DNA of 64,000 nt from Caulobacter sp. UNC358MFTsu5.1. GTDB lineage: Bacteria > Pseudomonadota > Alphaproteobacteria > Caulobacterales > Caulobacteraceae. The notes beneath the pieces are model-generated. The model saw only the letters and a program-made list of their open reading frames with translations. It was not told the origin of the DNA and made no database searches. The number at the start of each line of letters is the position of its first letter. Within the stretch, counting starts at the first letter, position 1. The position numbers and the translations under genes were made by a program. The DNA lies in NCBI RefSeq assembly GCF_000712075.1, contig NZ_JONW01000009.1, positions 186,001 to 250,000 of the forward strand, given 5' to 3'. Below are positions 42,168 through 51,883 of the stretch, piece after piece.

Positions 42168-43610
42168 TCAGGTCGGCGCCTGCCAGCCGCCGCCCAGGGC
42201 CTGGATCAGCGCCACGGCCGTGGTCTGGCGCGCCACGGTGGCGGTCACCAGGGCCCGCCGGGCGGACAGCGCCGAGGCTTGGGCCGTGACGACATCCGTG
42301 TAGGCCACCTGCCCGGCCTTGTACTGGTTCAGCAGCATCTGCTCGGTCTGGTCGGCGGCGTCCGAGCTGGTCTTCAGCAGGGCCTGGCGGCGTTCCAGCG
42401 CCTGGGCCGCGGTCAGTTGGTTCTCCACGTCCTCGAAAGCGGCCAAGGCGGTCTGGCGGTAGTCGGCCACCGAGGCGTCGTAGGACGCCCTCGCCTGCTC
42501 CACCCGCGCCTTGCGCGCGCCGGCGTCGAACAGGGTCTGGGCGGCGGTCAGGCCCAGCGACCAGGTGTTGGCCGAGGCCGAGAACAGATCGCCGAAATCG
42601 GTGCCGCTGGTGTTGCCGGCGGCGCTGAGACCGATGGTCGGGAAAAAGGCGGCGCGGGCCACCCCGATGTCGGCGTTGGCGGCGGCCACCCGGCGCTCGG
42701 CGGCCGCGATGTCCGGACGGCGCTCCAGCAGGGTCGAGGGCACCCCGGCCGGGATCTCGGGCACGCGGGCGCTCCAGTTGGGGTCGGCGGCCAGGCGAAA
42801 GCCGCTGGCCGGCTCGCCGATCAGGGTGGCGATGGCGTTCTCGTAGGCGGCGCGGGTCTGGCGAAGGCTTTCGAGCTCGGCCTGGGCCCCGGCCAGCTGA
42901 CTGGTGGCCTGCAGGACGTCGGACTTGGGCGCGATGGCGGCGGCGTAGCGGTTCTGGGTGATCTGCAGGCTGCGCTGGTAGCCCTCGACGGTCCGGGTCA
43001 CCAGGGCCAGTTCGACGTCGGTCTGGCGCAGGCCCAGATAGTTCACCGCCAGCTCGCCCTGCATGGACAGCCTGGCGCCGGCCAGGTCGGCCGCGCTGGC
43101 CTGCTCGCCGGCCTTGGCGCCGTTGATCCCCTGGCGGATGCGGCCCCAGAGGTCCGGCTCCCAGCTGGCGCCGAGGCTGGCCTGGTAACGCGCGGCGTTG
43201 CCCGAACCGCCGGCTGAATTGACCGAGGCCGAGCCGCCGGCCTTGGTGACCGAGCCCGACAGGTCGACCACCGGGAACAGGCTGGCCCGCTGCTCGCGCG
43301 TCAGGGCCCGCGCCTGCCGGTAGTTGGCCTCGGCGGCGGCGATGGTCTGGTTGGAGACGTTGACCTTGGCCACCAGGGCGTCCAGCGCCGGATCCCCCAG
43401 CAGGGTCCACCAGTCGCCGCGGTCGAGCAGATCGCCGGGCGTGGCGACCTTCCAGCCGTCCAGGGCCTTGTAGGTCGCCGGCAGGGCCGTGGCCGAGGCG
43501 GTGACGTCCGGCCGCTGATAGGCGGGCCCGACCGTGCAGGCCGACAGCAGGATCAGCGAGGCGCCGGCAAGGACTCCAGTCTTGAAGAAGGGGGGCTTGA
43601 AAGCAGGCAT
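42168..43610 (-). CDS. Outer-membrane efflux channel, NodT family lipoprotein
   Basis: A 480-residue TolC-like outer-membrane factor. The start at ATG 43610 shares one base with the preceding RND stop (TGATG). A signal peptide with lipobox (ASLILLSACTVGP) is followed by two OEP repeats: QTIAAAEANYRQARALTREQRASLFPVV and the second with ERRPDIAAAERRVAAANADIGVARAAFFPTIGLSA and NQYKAGQVAYTDVVTAQ. It completes a tripartite pump with MdtA-, MdtB- and MdtC-like proteins. Reading frames that appear to fuse it to the RND gene are out of frame with it. Confidence 0.94.
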   Translation of the reverse strand: MPAFKPPFFKTGVLAGASLILLSACTVGPAYQRPDVTASATALPATYKALDGWKVATPGDLLDRGDWWTLLGDPALDALVAKVNVSNQTIAAAEANYRQARALTREQRASLFPVVDLSGSVTKAGGSASVNSAGGSGNAARYQASLGASWEPDLWGRIRQGINGAKAGEQASAADLAGARLSMQGELAVNYLGLRQTDVELALVTRTVEGYQRSLQITQNRYAAAIAPKSDVLQATSQLAGAQAELESLRQTRAAYENAIATLIGEPASGFRLAADPNWSARVPEIPAGVPSTLLERRPDIAAAERRVAAANADIGVARAAFFPTIGLSAAGNTSGTDFGDLFSASANTWSLGLTAAQTLFDAGARKARVEQARASYDASVADYRQTALAAFEDVENQLTAAQALERRQALLKTSSDAADQTEQMLLNQYKAGQVAYTDVVTAQASALSARRALVTATVARQTTAVALIQALGGGWQAPT

Positions 43611-46600
43611 CAGACTGGCTCCGGCGCGGAGGGCATGTGGGCGAGATAGCGCTCGTCGCGCTTCTTGCCCCGCAGGCGGTCGAGATAGACGTAGACGACC
43701 GGGGTGGTGATCAGGGTCAGCAGTTGGCTGGCGATCAGGCCGCCGATGATGGTGATCCCCAGCGGCCGGCGCAGCTCGGCCCCCTCCCCGAACCCGATGG
43801 CCAGGGGCAAGGCGCCCAGGGCGGCGGCCAGGGTGGTCATTAGGATCGGCCGGAAGCGCAGCAGGCTGGCCTCGCGCACAGCCTCCAGCGCCGTCAGCCC
43901 ACGTGAACGCTGGGCCTCCAGGGCGAAGTCGATGATCAGGATGGCGTTCTTCTTGACGATGCCCAGCAGCAGGAAAACCCCGATCAGGGCGATCACCGAG
44001 AACTCCATCTTGAAGACCAGCAGGGCCAGCATCGCCCCCACCCCCGCCGCCGGCAGGGTCGACAGCACCGTCAGCGGGTGGACGTAGCTCTCGTAGAGGA
44101 TGCCCAGCACGATGTAGATCGCCACGATGGCGGCGGCGACCAGGAACGGCTGCTGCTTGTTCTGGTCCTGGGCGCTGCGGGCGCTGCCCTGGAAGCTGCC
44201 GCGCACGTTGGTCGGCAGGGCGATGTCGGCCTCGGCCTGCTTGATGGCGGCCTGGGCGTCGCTGAGCGAGACCCCGTCGGCCAGGTTGAACGACACCGTC
44301 GTGGCCAGCTCGCCGTTCTGGTGGTTGATCGAGGTCGGGGTGGCGGCCTGGGCGACGCTGGAGATCGCCGAGAGCGGCGTCATCGGCGTCACCGCCGTGT
44401 TCAGGGCCGAACCGGTCGAGGCGTCGCGCAGCGCCGGGTTCACCGCCGCGCCGCTGGTCGAAGTGGCCGCCGTCGCGCCGCTGGGCTTGGTGGGCACGTA
44501 GAGGTCGTTCAGCGCCTCGGGGCCCTTCGAGAACCGGCGGTCCCACTCCAGGATCACGGCGTACTGGTTGATGTCCTCGTAGATCGTCGCGACCTGGCGC
44601 TGGCCGAAGGCGTTGTAGAGCGCGTTGTCGACCGCCCGGGGCGTGACGCCCATCCGCGAGGCGCTGTCGCGGTCGATCGTCACGAACGTCTCGACGCCGT
44701 TCTCGGACTGGTCGCTGTCGACGTCGGTCATGACGTCCGACCGGGCCTTCATCGCCTCGGCCAGCTTGGGGGCCCATTGCTTCAGCGCGTCGCTGGAGTC
44801 GCTGGTCAGGGTGTACTGGTAGGTCGAGTTGCTGGAGCGCCCGCCCATCCGCACGTCCTGGACGGGGTTGAGGAAGACGCTGATGCCGGTGACCTTCTGC
44901 AGCTGCGGCCGCAGGCGGTTGATCACCACCGAGCCCTTGTCCTTGCGGTCGTCCGCCCCGCTGCCCAAGGGCTTGAGATTGACGAACAGGAAGCCGCCGC
45001 CCGCCCGGTTCCCGCCGGTGAAGCCCACCACGGTGTCGACCGCAGGATCCTTGCGGATGATGTTCACCACCTGGCGCAGCTTGTCCTGCATGACGTGGAA
45101 CGAGACGCTCTGGTCGGCGCGCAGGCCCGCCTGGATCTGCCCGCTGTCCTGCTGGGGAAAGAAGCCCTTGGGCATGGCGACATAGAGCCAGCCGGTCAGG
45201 CCGATCACCACCACCAGGATCAGCACCACCAGCGGCTTGGCGGCCAGGGCCCAGTCCAGGCTGTATTCGTAGGTGCGGTGGACGCGGTCGAAGCCGGCCT
45301 CGAAGAAGCGGGCGATCCGGCCCTCCTGCTTGCCCTCCTTGGGCGGCCGCAGCAGGTAAGCGCACATCATCGGCGTGGTGGTCAGCGAGATGACCAGCGA
45401 GATCATCACCGCCGCCGACAGGGTGACGGCGAACTCGCGGAACAGCCGCCCGACCTGGCCGCCCATGAACAGCAGCGGGATGAAGACGGCCACCAGCGAG
45501 ATGCTGATCGACAGCACCGTGAAGCCCACCTCGCGCGCGCCCAGCAGGGCGGCCTTGAAGCGGTCCATGCCCTTCTCGATGTGCCGCTGGGTGTTCTCCA
45601 GCACCACGATGGCGTCGTCGACCACGAAGCCGGTGGCCACGGTGATGGCCATCAGGCTGAGGTTGTTCAGCGAGAAGCCCAGCAGGTACATCACCCCGAA
45701 CGTGCCCAGCAGCGACACGACGGTCGCCGCCGCGGGGATGAAGGTGGCGCGGGCGCTGCGCAGGAAGGCGCTGACCACCAGCACCACCAGCACGACCGAG
45801 ATCAGAACGGTCACCTCGATCTCGTGCAGCGAGGCGCGGATCGAATTGGTGCTGTCCGAGGCGACCTGGACGTTGATGTCGCTGGGCAGTTGGGCCCGCA
45901 GCTCGGGCAGGACGGCCCGTACGCTGTCGACGGTCTGGATGATGTTGGCGCCCGGCTGGCGGGTGACCAGGATGATGATCGCCGGCTTGCCGTTGAACAA
46001 GCCCAGGGTCCGGGTGTCGGCGACGCTGTCGGTGACCTCGGCCACGTCCTGCAGGCGCACCGGCGCGTCGCCGCGCCAGGCCACGACCAGGGGGGCGTAG
46101 TCGGCCGCCTTGCGCCCGCCGGGGCTGGTATAGACCTGGAAGCGCCGCCCCGCCCCCTCGACCTGGCCCTTGGGGCGGTTGGCGTTGGCCGACTGCACGG
46201 CGGCGCGCACGTCCTCCAGGGCGATGCCGTACTGGTTCAGCAGGAACGGATTGACCGACACCCGCACCGCCGGCAGCGAGCCGCCGCCGATCTCGACGTC
46301 TCCGACGCCGGTCACCTGTGACAAGCGTTGGGCCACGATGTTGGAAACCGCGTCGTAGATCTGGCCCGGCGTCTTGGTGTCGCTGGTCAGGGCCAGGATG
46401 ATCACCGGGGCGTCCGAAGGGTTCTGCTTGCGGTAGCTGGGGTTGCTGCGCAGCGTGGCCGGCAGGTCCGAGCGGGCGGCGTTGATGGCGGCCTGCACCT
46501 CGCGCGCGGCGCCGTCGATGTCGCGGTTGAGGTCGAACTGCAGGGTCACCCGGGCCGAGCCGGTGTTGCTCTGCGAGGTCATCTCGGTGACGCCGGGGAT

Positions 46601-46819
46601 CACGCCCAGCCGCCGCTCCAGGGGCGTGGCGACGCTGGAGGCCATGGTCTCGGGACTGGCGCCCGACAGGTTGGCCGAGACCGAGATGGTCGGATAGTCC
46701 ACCTGCGGCAGGGGCGAGACCGGCAGCACGAAGAAGGCGGCGATCCCCGCCATGGCCAGGCCGATGGTCAGCAGGACCGTGGCCACCGGCCGCTTGATGA
46801 AGGGCGCCGACAGGTTCAC
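43610..46819 (-). CDS. mdtC: RND efflux pump inner-membrane subunit, MdtC-like
   Basis: A 1069-residue proton-driven multidrug transporter with two sets of membrane segments and large periplasmic loops. Begins MNLSAPFIKRPVATVLLTIGLAMAGIAAFFVLPVSPLPQVDYP, the MdtC-type start. The membrane motif GFVVDDAIVVLENTQRHIEKG contains the Asp-Asp pair of the proton relay. Starts at ATG 46819, overlapping the mdtB-like stop by four bases (ATGA). Two different RND genes in tandem resemble MdtBC, which forms a B2C heterotrimer. The last 40 residues are charged (LDRLRGKKRDERYLAHMP). Confidence 0.93.
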   Translation of the reverse strand: MNLSAPFIKRPVATVLLTIGLAMAGIAAFFVLPVSPLPQVDYPTISVSANLSGASPETMASSVATPLERRLGVIPGVTEMTSQSNTGSARVTLQFDLNRDIDGAAREVQAAINAARSDLPATLRSNPSYRKQNPSDAPVIILALTSDTKTPGQIYDAVSNIVAQRLSQVTGVGDVEIGGGSLPAVRVSVNPFLLNQYGIALEDVRAAVQSANANRPKGQVEGAGRRFQVYTSPGGRKAADYAPLVVAWRGDAPVRLQDVAEVTDSVADTRTLGLFNGKPAIIILVTRQPGANIIQTVDSVRAVLPELRAQLPSDINVQVASDSTNSIRASLHEIEVTVLISVVLVVLVVSAFLRSARATFIPAAATVVSLLGTFGVMYLLGFSLNNLSLMAITVATGFVVDDAIVVLENTQRHIEKGMDRFKAALLGAREVGFTVLSISISLVAVFIPLLFMGGQVGRLFREFAVTLSAAVMISLVISLTTTPMMCAYLLRPPKEGKQEGRIARFFEAGFDRVHRTYEYSLDWALAAKPLVVLILVVVIGLTGWLYVAMPKGFFPQQDSGQIQAGLRADQSVSFHVMQDKLRQVVNIIRKDPAVDTVVGFTGGNRAGGGFLFVNLKPLGSGADDRKDKGSVVINRLRPQLQKVTGISVFLNPVQDVRMGGRSSNSTYQYTLTSDSSDALKQWAPKLAEAMKARSDVMTDVDSDQSENGVETFVTIDRDSASRMGVTPRAVDNALYNAFGQRQVATIYEDINQYAVILEWDRRFSKGPEALNDLYVPTKPSGATAATSTSGAAVNPALRDASTGSALNTAVTPMTPLSAISSVAQAATPTSINHQNGELATTVSFNLADGVSLSDAQAAIKQAEADIALPTNVRGSFQGSARSAQDQNKQQPFLVAAAIVAIYIVLGILYESYVHPLTVLSTLPAAGVGAMLALLVFKMEFSVIALIGVFLLLGIVKKNAILIIDFALEAQRSRGLTALEAVREASLLRFRPILMTTLAAALGALPLAIGFGEGAELRRPLGITIIGGLIASQLLTLITTPVVYVYLDRLRGKKRDERYLAHMPSAPEPV

Positions 46820-49800
46820 GACGGCGCCCCCGGGATCGGGTCGGGATCGGCCCGGTCGGGCGCGACGTGGTCGTCATGCTCGCGGTGGACGCCCTTGTCG
46901 GCCGGGGCGAAGCGGTCGAAGGCCAGGTAGATCACCGGGGTGGTGAACATGGTCAGCAGCTGGCTGACCAGCAGGCCGCCGAAGATGGCGATGCCCAGCG
47001 GCCGGCGCAGTTCGCCGCCCTCGCCGAAGCTCAGCATCAGGGGGACCGCCGCGAACAGGGCCGCCAGGGTGGTCATCAGGATCGGGCGGAAGCGCAGCAC
47101 GGCCGCCTGGAAGATGGCGTCGCGCGGGCTCTTGCCCTCGTTGCGCTGGGCGTCGATCGCAAAGTCGATCATCATGATCGCGTTCTTCTTGACGATGCCG
47201 ATCAGGAGGATGATGCCGATGATGCCGATCACGCCCAGGTCGTTGCCGGTGATCCACAGGGCCAGCAGCGCGCCGACGCCCGCCGACGGCAGGGTCGACA
47301 GGATGGTCAGCGGGTGGATGTAGCTCTCGTAGAGCACGCCCAGCACGATGTAGACGCAGACCACGGCCGCCAGGATCAGCCACAGCTGGTTGCTCAGCGA
47401 GTTTTCGTACGCGCCGGCCGCGCCGAGGAAGGTGTGCGTCACCGACACCGGCATGCCGATGTCCTTCATGGCCGCGCGGATGTCGTCGACCGCCTTGCCC
47501 AGCGAGACGCCGGGCGCGGTGTCGAAGCCGATCGTGGTGGCCGGGAACTGGGCGACGTGGGTCACCTGCAGCGGGGCGGTCTGCTCCTTGATCGTCGAGA
47601 TCGCCGACAGCGGCGTGGGCGAGCCGCCGCCGGTCTTCAGGTTCAGCAGGCCCAGCGACTCCGGCGCGGTCAGCAGGCCCGGCTTGGCCTCCAGGATCAC
47701 CCGGTACTGGTTGGTCTCGGTGAAGATGGTCGAGACGATCCTCTGGCCGAAGGCGCTGTAGAGGGCGTCGTCGATGTCCGAGGCCGTGATCGAAAGACGG
47801 GCGGCGGTGTCGCGGTCGATGTCGACATAGGCCGCCGCCCCGGTGGCGCTGGCGTCGCTGTAGACGTTGCGCACCGACTTCACCTTGGCCAGACGCTCGG
47901 CCAGCTTGCCGGCCCATTGCTTGACCGTGGCGGTGTCGGCGCCCTCCAGCGACAGGCGGTAGAGGGTCGGGCCGGTCTCGGCGTCGATCGTCAGGTCCTG
48001 GGTGGGCTGCAGATAGAGGTGCACGCCCGGCACGGCGGCGACGCGGTCCCGCAGCCGCTGCATGATCTTCTCCTGCGAGCCGTGGCGGTCGGCCTTCAGG
48101 TTGATCAGCATCTGGCCGGTGTGGAGCATGCTGTTGTTGGCGCCGTCGACGCCGATGAACGAGCTAAGGCTCTCCACCGCCGGATCGTCGAGGATGGCCT
48201 TGGCGGCGTCCTGCTGCAGCCCCGCCATGCGGTCGTACGACACCGACTGCTCGACCTCGGTGCGGGCCTGAAGCTGGCCGGTGTCCTGGGTCGGGAACAG
48301 GCCCTTCGGGATGACCAGGTAGAGCAAGGCGGTCAGGACCAGGGTCCCAACGCCGACGATCAGGGTGGCCGTCTGGTGTTCCAGCACCCAGGCCAGGCCC
48401 TTCTCGTACTTGCCCTCGACCCGCTCGAACACGGCCTGGGACTTGCGCGCGATCCGGCCCTGGTGCTCCTCGCCGGCCGGCTTCAGCCAGCGGGCCGACA
48501 GCATCGGCGTCAGGGTCAGGGAGACCACGGCCGAGATCAGGATGGTGATCGCCAGGGTGATGGCGAACTCTCGGAACAGCCGCCCCACCACGTCGCCCAT
48601 GAACAGCAGCGGGATCAGCACCGCGATCAGCGACACGGTCAGCGAGATGATCGTGAAGCCGATCTCCCTGGCGCCCTGCAGGGCCGCCTGCATCGGCTTG
48701 ACGCCCTTCTCCAGGTGCCTGGAGATGTTCTCGATCATGACGATGGCGTCGTCGACCACGAAGCCCGTCGCGATGGTCAGGGCCATCAGGCTCAGATTGT
48801 TCAGCGAGAAGCCCAGCAGGTACATCACCCCGCACGAGCCGATCAGCGAGATCGGCACGGCCAGGCCGGCGATCAGGGTGGCGCGCAGGCTGTGCAGGAA
48901 GAAGAAGATCACCACCACGACCATGACCACGGCCAGCAGCAGCTCCATCTCCACATGGTGGACCGAGCCGCGGATGCCGGTGGTGCGGTCGGCCAGCACC
49001 TTGACCTCGAGGGTGGCGGGCAGCCCCTCCTCCAGTTCCGGCAGCTTGGCCTTGATGGCGTCGACGGTCTTGATGACGTTGGCGCCCGGCTGGCGCTGGA
49101 CGTTGACGATGATCGCCGGCGTCTCGTTCGCCCAGGCGCCCAGCCGGGTGTTCTCGGCGCTCTGCACGACCTGGGCGATGTCGCGCAAGCGGATCGGGGC
49201 CTGGTCCTTGTAGCTGACGATCAGGTTCGAATAGTCGTCGACGGTCAGCAGCTGGTCGTTGGCGTTGATCGTGTAGGCTCGGGTCGGGCCGTCGAAGCTG
49301 CCCTTGGCGCTGTTGGCGTTGGCGCTGCTGATCGCGGTCTGCACGTTGGCCAGGGTGATGCCGTAGCTGGCCATGGCCTGGGTGTCGGCCTGAATGCGGA
49401 TGGCCGGGCGCTGACCGCCGCTGAGCGTGACCAGGCCCACGCCCGAGACCTGGCTGATCTTCTGGGCCAGGCGGGTGTTGACCAGGTTCTGCACCTCGGT
49501 CAGCGGCAGGGTGTCGGAGGTCACCGCCAGGGTCAGGACCGGGGCGTCGGCCGGATTGACCTTGGCGTAGACCGGCGGGGCCGGCAGGTCGGCCGGCAGC
49601 AGGCTGTTGGCCCCGTTGATCGCCGCCTGCACCTCCTGCTCGGCGACGTCCAGGCTTTCACCCAGGTTGAACTGCAAGGTGATGATCGAGGCCCCGGCCG
49701 TGCTGGTCGAGCTCATCCGCGCCAGGCCAGCCATCTCGCCCAGCTGGCGCTCCAGCGGCGCGGTCACCGTCTGGCTCATCACTTCGGGGCTGGCGCCGGG

Positions 49801-49953
49801 ATAGAGCGTCTGGATCTGGATGGTGGGATAGTCGACCTGCGGCAGGGCCGACAGCGGCAGCAGCCGGAAACCGACCAGGCCGGCCAGGACGATGGCCGCC
49901 ATGAACAGCGCCGTGGCGACCGGCCGCTGGATGAAAGGACGCGAGGGGTTCAT
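46816..49953 (-). CDS. mdtB: RND efflux pump inner-membrane subunit, MdtB-like
   Basis: A 1045-residue RND transporter beginning MNPSRPFIQRPVATALFMAAIVLAGLVGFRLLPLSALPQVDYPTI. The proton-relay helix GFVVDDAIVMIENISRHLEKG is present, as is the second conserved GIVKKNAIMMIDFAID. It resembles MdtB, the partner of MdtC. The start lies ten bases after the adaptor stop and the end overlaps the mdtC-like gene, so the genes are one operon. The C-terminal tail is short and histidine/asparagine-rich (FAPADKGVHREHDDHV). Confidence 0.93.
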   Translation of the reverse strand: MNPSRPFIQRPVATALFMAAIVLAGLVGFRLLPLSALPQVDYPTIQIQTLYPGASPEVMSQTVTAPLERQLGEMAGLARMSSTSTAGASIITLQFNLGESLDVAEQEVQAAINGANSLLPADLPAPPVYAKVNPADAPVLTLAVTSDTLPLTEVQNLVNTRLAQKISQVSGVGLVTLSGGQRPAIRIQADTQAMASYGITLANVQTAISSANANSAKGSFDGPTRAYTINANDQLLTVDDYSNLIVSYKDQAPIRLRDIAQVVQSAENTRLGAWANETPAIIVNVQRQPGANVIKTVDAIKAKLPELEEGLPATLEVKVLADRTTGIRGSVHHVEMELLLAVVMVVVVIFFFLHSLRATLIAGLAVPISLIGSCGVMYLLGFSLNNLSLMALTIATGFVVDDAIVMIENISRHLEKGVKPMQAALQGAREIGFTIISLTVSLIAVLIPLLFMGDVVGRLFREFAITLAITILISAVVSLTLTPMLSARWLKPAGEEHQGRIARKSQAVFERVEGKYEKGLAWVLEHQTATLIVGVGTLVLTALLYLVIPKGLFPTQDTGQLQARTEVEQSVSYDRMAGLQQDAAKAILDDPAVESLSSFIGVDGANNSMLHTGQMLINLKADRHGSQEKIMQRLRDRVAAVPGVHLYLQPTQDLTIDAETGPTLYRLSLEGADTATVKQWAGKLAERLAKVKSVRNVYSDASATGAAAYVDIDRDTAARLSITASDIDDALYSAFGQRIVSTIFTETNQYRVILEAKPGLLTAPESLGLLNLKTGGGSPTPLSAISTIKEQTAPLQVTHVAQFPATTIGFDTAPGVSLGKAVDDIRAAMKDIGMPVSVTHTFLGAAGAYENSLSNQLWLILAAVVCVYIVLGVLYESYIHPLTILSTLPSAGVGALLALWITGNDLGVIGIIGIILLIGIVKKNAIMMIDFAIDAQRNEGKSPRDAIFQAAVLRFRPILMTTLAALFAAVPLMLSFGEGGELRRPLGIAIFGGLLVSQLLTMFTTPVIYLAFDRFAPADKGVHREHDDHVAPDRADPDPIPGAPS

Positions 49954-49962
49954 CGGCGCGGC

Positions 49963-51288
49963 CTATTCGGCCTGTTGCTGACGACGGCGGCGGTGCTCGC
50001 CGCCCTGGCCTTGCCCCTGCCCTTCGCCCTTGCCGGCCCACTGGCCTTTTCCCTTGCCCTTGCCTTGGCCCATGCGGCCGGCGGCCTGGCCGGGCAGCTG
50101 CACCTTGCCGCCTTCGCGCAGGCGGTCGCCGCCCTCGGTGATGACTTTTTCGCCGACCTTCAGCCCACTGATGATCGACACCTGGGTGGTGGTCGATGGC
50201 CCGGACGTGACCTTGCGCTTGTGGACGACCTGCCCTTCGCCCAGCACCCAGACGAAGGCGCCGTCGCTGCTCTGGCGCAGGGCCGTGGCGGGCACGACGA
50301 CCGCGCCCTGGACGGTGTTCAGCTCCAGCCGGACGTTGACGAACTGGCTGGGGAACAGCGCCCCGCCGGCGTTGGGGAAGCGGGCCTTGGCCTTGACCGT
50401 GCCGGTGCCCGTGTCGACCAGGTTGTCCAGGGTCGAGAAGGTCCCCTTGTCCAGCGTGGTGGTGCGGGTGCGGTCCAGGGCGATCACCGGCAGCACGCCG
50501 GCGCCGTTGGCCCGGGCCGCGATGCGCGGCACGTCGTCCTGCGGGACGGTGAACTCGACGTCGATCGGCGAGACGGTGGTGATCACCGCCACCCCGCCGG
50601 CGTCGCCCGCCCCGATGTAGTTGCCCGCGTCCACGATCCGCAGGCCGACCCGGCCGCTGACCGGGGCGACGATGCGGGCGTAGCCGACGTTCAGCCGCGC
50701 CGTGCCGACAGCGGCCCGATCGGCCATCACCGTGCCCTGCAGCTGCTTGACGGTCGCGGCCTGGGTGTCGACATCCTGGCGGGCGATGGAGTCCTGGGCC
50801 AGCAGGGTCTGGTAGCGGGTCAGGGTGACCTGGGCGCTGGCCAGCTGAGCCTCGTCGCGGGTCAGGTTCCCCTGCGCCTGCATCAGATCCATCTGGAACT
50901 GGCGCGGATCGATCTGCACCAGCGGCTGGCCGGCGCGGACCATCTGGCCTTCCTTGAACATCACCTGGGTGATCACGCCCGAGACCTGAGGCCGGACGGT
51001 GACCGTCGCGGCGGGCTTCACCGTGCCCAGGGCCTCGATGATCACCGGAAGGTCGGCCTGGGTCGCGGTGGCCACGGCCACGGTGCTGGCCGGACCGCCG
51101 CGCCGTCCGCCGCCGAACCCGCCGCCGGGGCCTCCAGGACCGCCCGCTCCGCCGCCCTCGCCCTTCGGCGCGTGCATCAGGGTCCAGGCCAGCCACACAA
51201 TTCCGACCAGAACCGCCAGGGCGATCGCGCCGCCGATGATTTGCGCCTTGCGGCTGACATGACGGATCGGCGGACGGGGTTCGGTCAT
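49963..51288 (-). CDS. mdtA: RND efflux periplasmic adaptor, MdtA-like
   Basis: A 441-residue membrane-fusion protein, ATG 51288 (MTEPRPPIRHVSRKAQIIGGAIALAVLVGIVWLAWTL) with a single N-terminal anchor. A glycine-rich linker follows (GGAGGPGGPGGGFGGGRRGG region), then the lipoyl/beta-barrel core: GTVKPAATVTVRPQVSGVITQVMFKEGQMVRAGQPL, the hairpin RDEAQLASAQVTLTRYQTLL, and ALRQSSDGAFVWVL. The C-terminal 30-odd residues are an unusual low-complexity tail (GQGKGKGKGQWAGKGEG...). The tail is not typical of MdtA. An earlier GTG at 51357 is possible but lacks a clear RBS. Confidence 0.92.
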   Translation of the reverse strand: MTEPRPPIRHVSRKAQIIGGAIALAVLVGIVWLAWTLMHAPKGEGGGAGGPGGPGGGFGGGRRGGPASTVAVATATQADLPVIIEALGTVKPAATVTVRPQVSGVITQVMFKEGQMVRAGQPLVQIDPRQFQMDLMQAQGNLTRDEAQLASAQVTLTRYQTLLAQDSIARQDVDTQAATVKQLQGTVMADRAAVGTARLNVGYARIVAPVSGRVGLRIVDAGNYIGAGDAGGVAVITTVSPIDVEFTVPQDDVPRIAARANGAGVLPVIALDRTRTTTLDKGTFSTLDNLVDTGTGTVKAKARFPNAGGALFPSQFVNVRLELNTVQGAVVVPATALRQSSDGAFVWVLGEGQVVHKRKVTSGPSTTTQVSIISGLKVGEKVITEGGDRLREGGKVQLPGQAAGRMGQGKGKGKGQWAGKGEGQGQGQGGEHRRRRQQQAE

Positions 51289-51428
51289 CGAGATCTCAGG
51301 CGCGCGTGGCAAGGGACGGCGGATCGCCGCCGCGGCGTCCGCACCATCAAACGCCACAATGGCGAAACGGATGCTCGGACGGCCGCGAAGGAGATCACGC
51401 CTAGGCTTACTTGCCCGGTCACGTTTGC

Positions 51429-51441
51429 CTGAACATTTCAG
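51429..51441. promoter_or_regulatory. Short inverted repeat upstream of the mdtABC operon
   Basis: CTGAA-CAT-TTCAG, flanked by GTTTG and GAAAC a few bases outside on each side, lies 141 bases ahead of the mdtA-like start. This resembles TetR-type operator shape; no regulator gene is adjacent. The 217-base gap holds nothing else clear. Confidence 0.3.
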
Positions 51442-51505
51442 ACGCGAAACTTGCCGCGCCGCAACTTCGCCTAACTGGATTAGCGAGAGGCGTCGTCCTG
51501 AAGGG

Positions 51506-51859
51506 TCAGGCCGCGTTCAGTCGCCAGGCGAAGCGCGTGGCGATCGACACGGCGCCGTCCTTGCCGCCCGCCGGCCCGTCCAGCGTGTCGCTCTCGATGA
51601 ACTGCAGGCCGGCTTCCTTCTGCGAACGCCAGACCACGCGGGTCAGGTGGATCCGCTTGGCGATGGAGTCCACGAGGAACGCGCCCTCGGCGGGCAGGTC
51701 CAGATCGGCGATCGCGATCCGGGCGCCGCCTTCGGCGATGTCGATCAGCGAGACCTTCCAGGCCTTGCGGCCGTCGACCACATAGGCCTTGCGCTTGGTC
51801 GGCGTGCGGGGATGGGCCCGCTGTTCGACACCTGGTCTGGATTCGGTTTCGGATCGCAT
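51506..51859 (-). CDS. PilZ domain protein, last gene of the kdp operon
   Basis: A 117-residue PilZ protein starting at the ATG at 51859 (MRSETESRPGVEQ). The cyclic-di-GMP ligands appear as RAHPR (RxxxR) near the N-terminus and DIAEGGARI (D/N-x-S/A-x-x-G) about 25 residues later; the rest fits a single PilZ barrel (FLVDSIAKRIHLTRVVWRSQKEAGLQFIES). The start is only 24 bases after the kdpC stop on the same strand, with no terminator visible between, so co-transcription with kdp is likely. No other domain is fused to it. Confidence 0.85.
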   Translation of the reverse strand: MRSETESRPGVEQRAHPRTPTKRKAYVVDGRKAWKVSLIDIAEGGARIAIADLDLPAEGAFLVDSIAKRIHLTRVVWRSQKEAGLQFIESDTLDGPAGGKDGAVSIATRFAWRLNAA

Positions 51860-51883
51860 GGCGGCGACCCTAGCCAAGCAGGG

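Noticed and set aside
42168..46877. Open frame that would fuse the RND pump and outer-membrane channel
   Set aside because: Only its 3' third is coding (the channel, from 43610). The remainder is an alternative frame of the mdtC-like gene.
46867..51432. Long plus-strand open frame opposite the RND genes
   Set aside because: It is a GC-rich shadow of mdtA/mdtB with low-complexity translation (runs of HQG, DRR); no start signal or domain.
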